Positions 62,175-64,000 of a stretch of DNA of 64,000 nucleotides are shown here, piece by piece (within the stretch, counting starts at the first letter, position 1; every line of letters begins with the position of its first letter). A model generated the notes under the pieces. The model saw only the letters and a list, made by a program, of their open reading frames with translations. It made no database searches and was not told the DNA's origin. Source of the stretch: Oceanobacillus arenosus (lineage in GTDB: Bacteria; Bacillota; Bacilli; Bacillales; Amphibacillaceae). The stretch lies in the NCBI RefSeq assembly GCF_003369575.1, contig NZ_PIOC01000017.1, forward strand, positions 124,001 to 188,000. The letters are read 5' to 3'. Made by a program: the position numbers and the translations under genes.

Positions 62175-62903
62175 ATGTCTAAGAAAATCACTTTTATTAT
62201 GGTAATTCTCTTAGTAATTATGTTAGCCGCTTGTCAGAAGGATGACCAGACAGAATCAAAAGCAAATAATGATCAATCGAATCAGTCAAATACAGAAGAA
62301 GTTGATTCAGAGGATCAAACAGTCGACACAGGCGAAGAACCAGCTAATGAAGACACGAGCAGTTCGAATGATAGCTCTATAAGTGAAGATAGTGAAAGTT
62401 CAAGTAAAGTGGATGTGGATGACGAATCTGATGCTTCCACGAGCGAGCCCATTGGGCAAGGTACAAATCCTGTCAAGGAAGAGAGTTATTCAAGTGAAGA
62501 AGAAGCAATCAACGCAATCGAAGGATACCATGAAATTGAACAAACCAATGTTGACTTGGGGCATGAGATCAAAGGATTTGTTGAAGGAGCTGCAGGACAC
62601 CAATATGTGTCTTGGAATGAAGGGAACTGGTTGATTGAAATCGACTTTCCTTCAGATCCCCAGTATGCGGTAAGCGATTATGAAGACGGAAAATCGATGG
62701 CGAAAGCAATAGTAAATTACCTGGAAGACCATATGCTTCGACCTCCTGATCAGCGAGGTATCATAAAAATAAACGGATTTAGTGATAGTGCTGAAACCTG
62801 GATTCGCTGGCAGCAGGGAACGACTGTTTATGAAATTGACCAAAAAACATCTGATCCGATTGAAGTATTACAAATAGCAGTAGATCAGACTGATAATCAA
62901 TAG
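62175..62903 (+). CDS. Ser/Asp-rich lipoprotein
   Basis: The 242-residue lipoprotein (lipobox LAAC, Cys20) has a long disordered, very acidic Ser/Asp/Glu/Asn-rich stretch (about 25-105). A globular C-terminal domain of about 130 residues follows, containing HQYVSWNEGNWLIEIDFPSD and RGIIKINGFSDSAETWIRWQ. The function is unknown; the linker suggests display away from the membrane. AAAGGAGGTAA precedes the ATG. Confidence 0.75.
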   Translation: MSKKITFIMVILLVIMLAACQKDDQTESKANNDQSNQSNTEEVDSEDQTVDTGEEPANEDTSSSNDSSISEDSESSSKVDVDDESDASTSEPIGQGTNPVKEESYSSEEEAINAIEGYHEIEQTNVDLGHEIKGFVEGAAGHQYVSWNEGNWLIEIDFPSDPQYAVSDYEDGKSMAKAIVNYLEDHMLRPPDQRGIIKINGFSDSAETWIRWQQGTTVYEIDQKTSDPIEVLQIAVDQTDNQ

Positions 62904-62920
62904 GTAGTAGTGTGCAACAA

Positions 62921-62957
62921 AATGGATTGTCCTATAAACGGACAATCCATTTTTAGT
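62921..62957 (+). terminator. Intrinsic terminator
   Basis: AAATGGATTGTCC and its complement form a 13-bp stem followed by TTTAG. Confidence 0.9.
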
Positions 62958-63162
62958 GTTATTTATCCAATTCAATCGTTTGATTTACAAATTCGTGTGT
63001 TTAGTACAAATTTAGTATACGCAGGCGCCATGTCATCTAGTAAAAGATGCAGGAATAGCATCTCTCATTAGGTTAGCTTGGTTGAATTTTAGAGATTATT
63101 TTCGTGAAAACTGAAGATGCAACGATATAATATGAATTATCTGAAATTATCAATGTGATTAA

Positions 63163-63191
63163 TTGAGAATCGTTATCACTTGATGTATAAT
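63163..63191 (+). promoter_or_regulatory. Promoter with overlapping Fur-like box
   Basis: TTGAGA (63163-63168), 17 bp, TATAAT (63186-63191). TGAGAAT-C-GTTATCA (63164-63178) is a 7-1-7 dyad two mismatches away from the classic TGATAAT-n-ATTATCA Fur box and covers the -35 and spacer. The rest of 62958-63162 shows nothing that I recognise. Confidence 0.65.
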
Positions 63192-63233
63192 ACGTAGTAA
63201 CGATACATATCATCTGAGTGAGGAGAATATATA

Positions 63234-63950
63234 ATGCAAATATACTGGACTAAAATAAATGAAATTATTGAAGAATCGCCTGAGGTTAAAACTTACCTGC
63301 TTGACTGTCCGGAAGACTTTACATGGGAAGAAGGTTCCCACATTCATTTTGGACTGGAAGGTTTCAATGCCGGAGATAAACCAAACAAAAGTCTGGTTCG
63401 CCATATGTCAATCTCCACATTACCGAACGAAAATTCAATTGGTATCACAACACGCATCAGAGAGCAGTGCTCTGAGTTTAAAACGATTTTAAGAAATCTT
63501 GAAGTCGGCAGTGAAGTTGCAGTATTTAAAACTCATTCGAATGTACCGCTTAAAAGAGAAGACAAAAATGTTTACCTGCTGTCTTCAGGTGTTGGTCTGG
63601 CAACTTTCAGACCGCTTGTACTTGATTATTTCGAACGTGCTGACAACGTCAATCAAATTCATTCCCTGAACATCGATTCATCAAAAGATTTCTTATTCAC
63701 CAATATTTTTGAAACCGCACCTGACAAGAAGTTCACATCACAGTTCGTTGATAACCGTAAAGACTACTATGAAGAAGTGAAAAAACTTGCTGCAGACAAG
63801 GATGGACTCTTCTATATTGTCGGCAGCGATGAGTTCCTCGTGCAGAACATTGCAGTACTGCGTGAGCAGGGCATAAAGCCAGAACAGATTATGATCGACA
63901 AGCATGAGCACCAACTGCCTGAATTTTTATCATTTGATTTGTCAATTTAA
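63234..63950 (+). CDS. FNR-like flavin/NAD(P)H oxidoreductase, probably iron-regulated
   Basis: The 238-residue protein has ferredoxin-reductase-like architecture: an FAD-binding barrel with RHMSISTLP (the RxYS-type motif) at about residues 58-66, then a nucleotide-binding part with LLSSGVGLATFRPLV (about 114-128) and a C-terminal YIVGSDEFLVQN. It resembles stand-alone flavin reductases of staphylococci and relatives. A Fur-like box on its promoter suggests it is made in low iron, possibly as a ferric-siderophore or haem-related reductase. Codon choice (more CTG, GGC, GAC) differs mildly from its neighbours, a hint of transfer. It is full-length. Confidence 0.8.
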   Translation: MQIYWTKINEIIEESPEVKTYLLDCPEDFTWEEGSHIHFGLEGFNAGDKPNKSLVRHMSISTLPNENSIGITTRIREQCSEFKTILRNLEVGSEVAVFKTHSNVPLKREDKNVYLLSSGVGLATFRPLVLDYFERADNVNQIHSLNIDSSKDFLFTNIFETAPDKKFTSQFVDNRKDYYEEVKKLAADKDGLFYIVGSDEFLVQNIAVLREQGIKPEQIMIDKHEHQLPEFLSFDLSI

Positions 63951-64000
63951 GAAAGAAATACTAAATAAATGTTCCATTATTGGGCGCTTTTCTTTTATAG

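Overview
The window is AT-rich DNA from a spore-forming, low-GC Firmicute of the family Bacillaceae. The best fit I can infer from protein resemblance and gene order is an Oceanobacillus/Virgibacillus-like organism. Sporulation genes are present (alpha/beta-type SASP, YhcN, YjcZ, YhaL, a SpoIIP remnant), and gene order is shared with the Bacillus subtilis yheA-yhaQP-yhaONM-yhaL-prsA-yhaJ-yhaI-yhaH-trpP-hit-ecsAB chromosome segment. There is no phage, plasmid, rRNA, tRNA or CRISPR array that I can see. Start codons are often TTG or GTG, and intrinsic terminators are frequent and easy to see.

Layout. 0-2.5 kb: a cut gene, a beta-carbonic-anhydrase-like protein and a soluble chemoreceptor. 2.6-6.7 kb: a heterodimeric multidrug ABC exporter (bmrCD type) behind a 26-codon leader peptide and an attenuator. 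6.7-11 kb: trypsin-like protease, PRC-barrel protein, SigI-type sigma factor without an adjacent anti-sigma gene, YhdB, and the spore lipoprotein YhcN with a sigma-G-like promoter. 11.3-17 kb: methionine-to-cysteine genes yrrT-mccA-mccB (no mtnN), an M20 dipeptidase, a 40-residue YjcZ protein, and a methionine aminopeptidase. 17-25.4 kb: NhaC antiporter under a T-box, a manganese-type CDF exporter, fumarase, a SASP, an MsmX-type ATPase, a PucR-type regulator and YheA. 26-48.7 kb: the yha-hit-ecs backbone. Into it a complete OpuA glycine-betaine importer with its own GbsR-type repressor and a 48-bp palindrome has been placed between yhaI and yhaH, where B. subtilis carries hpr. A second GbsR-type regulator lies between yhaN and yhaM. 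48.9-53 kb: ferritin-like protein, LiaFSR cell-envelope stress system, and a BdbC/thioredoxin-like disulfide pair. 53.2-62 kb: an accessory stretch with zincin-like proteases, small membrane proteins, a VOC protein, an MFS exporter with an ArsR-type regulator, and three decaying genes. 62-64 kb: a lipoprotein and a Fur-box-preceded flavin reductase.

Regulation is unusually legible: a translation-coupled attenuator (bmrCD), a T-box with a probable tyrosine specifier (nhaC), a TRAP-like GAG/UAG array over the trpP ribosome-binding site, a long palindrome (opuA), an MntR-like dyad (CDF exporter), an ArsR-type dyad and a Fur-like box. At least three families of intergenic repeats are scattered through the window. 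One copy lies in the leader of nhaC, and two opposed copies bracket yhzD-yhaQP.

All calls come from reading the sequence and remembered family features. No database search was run.
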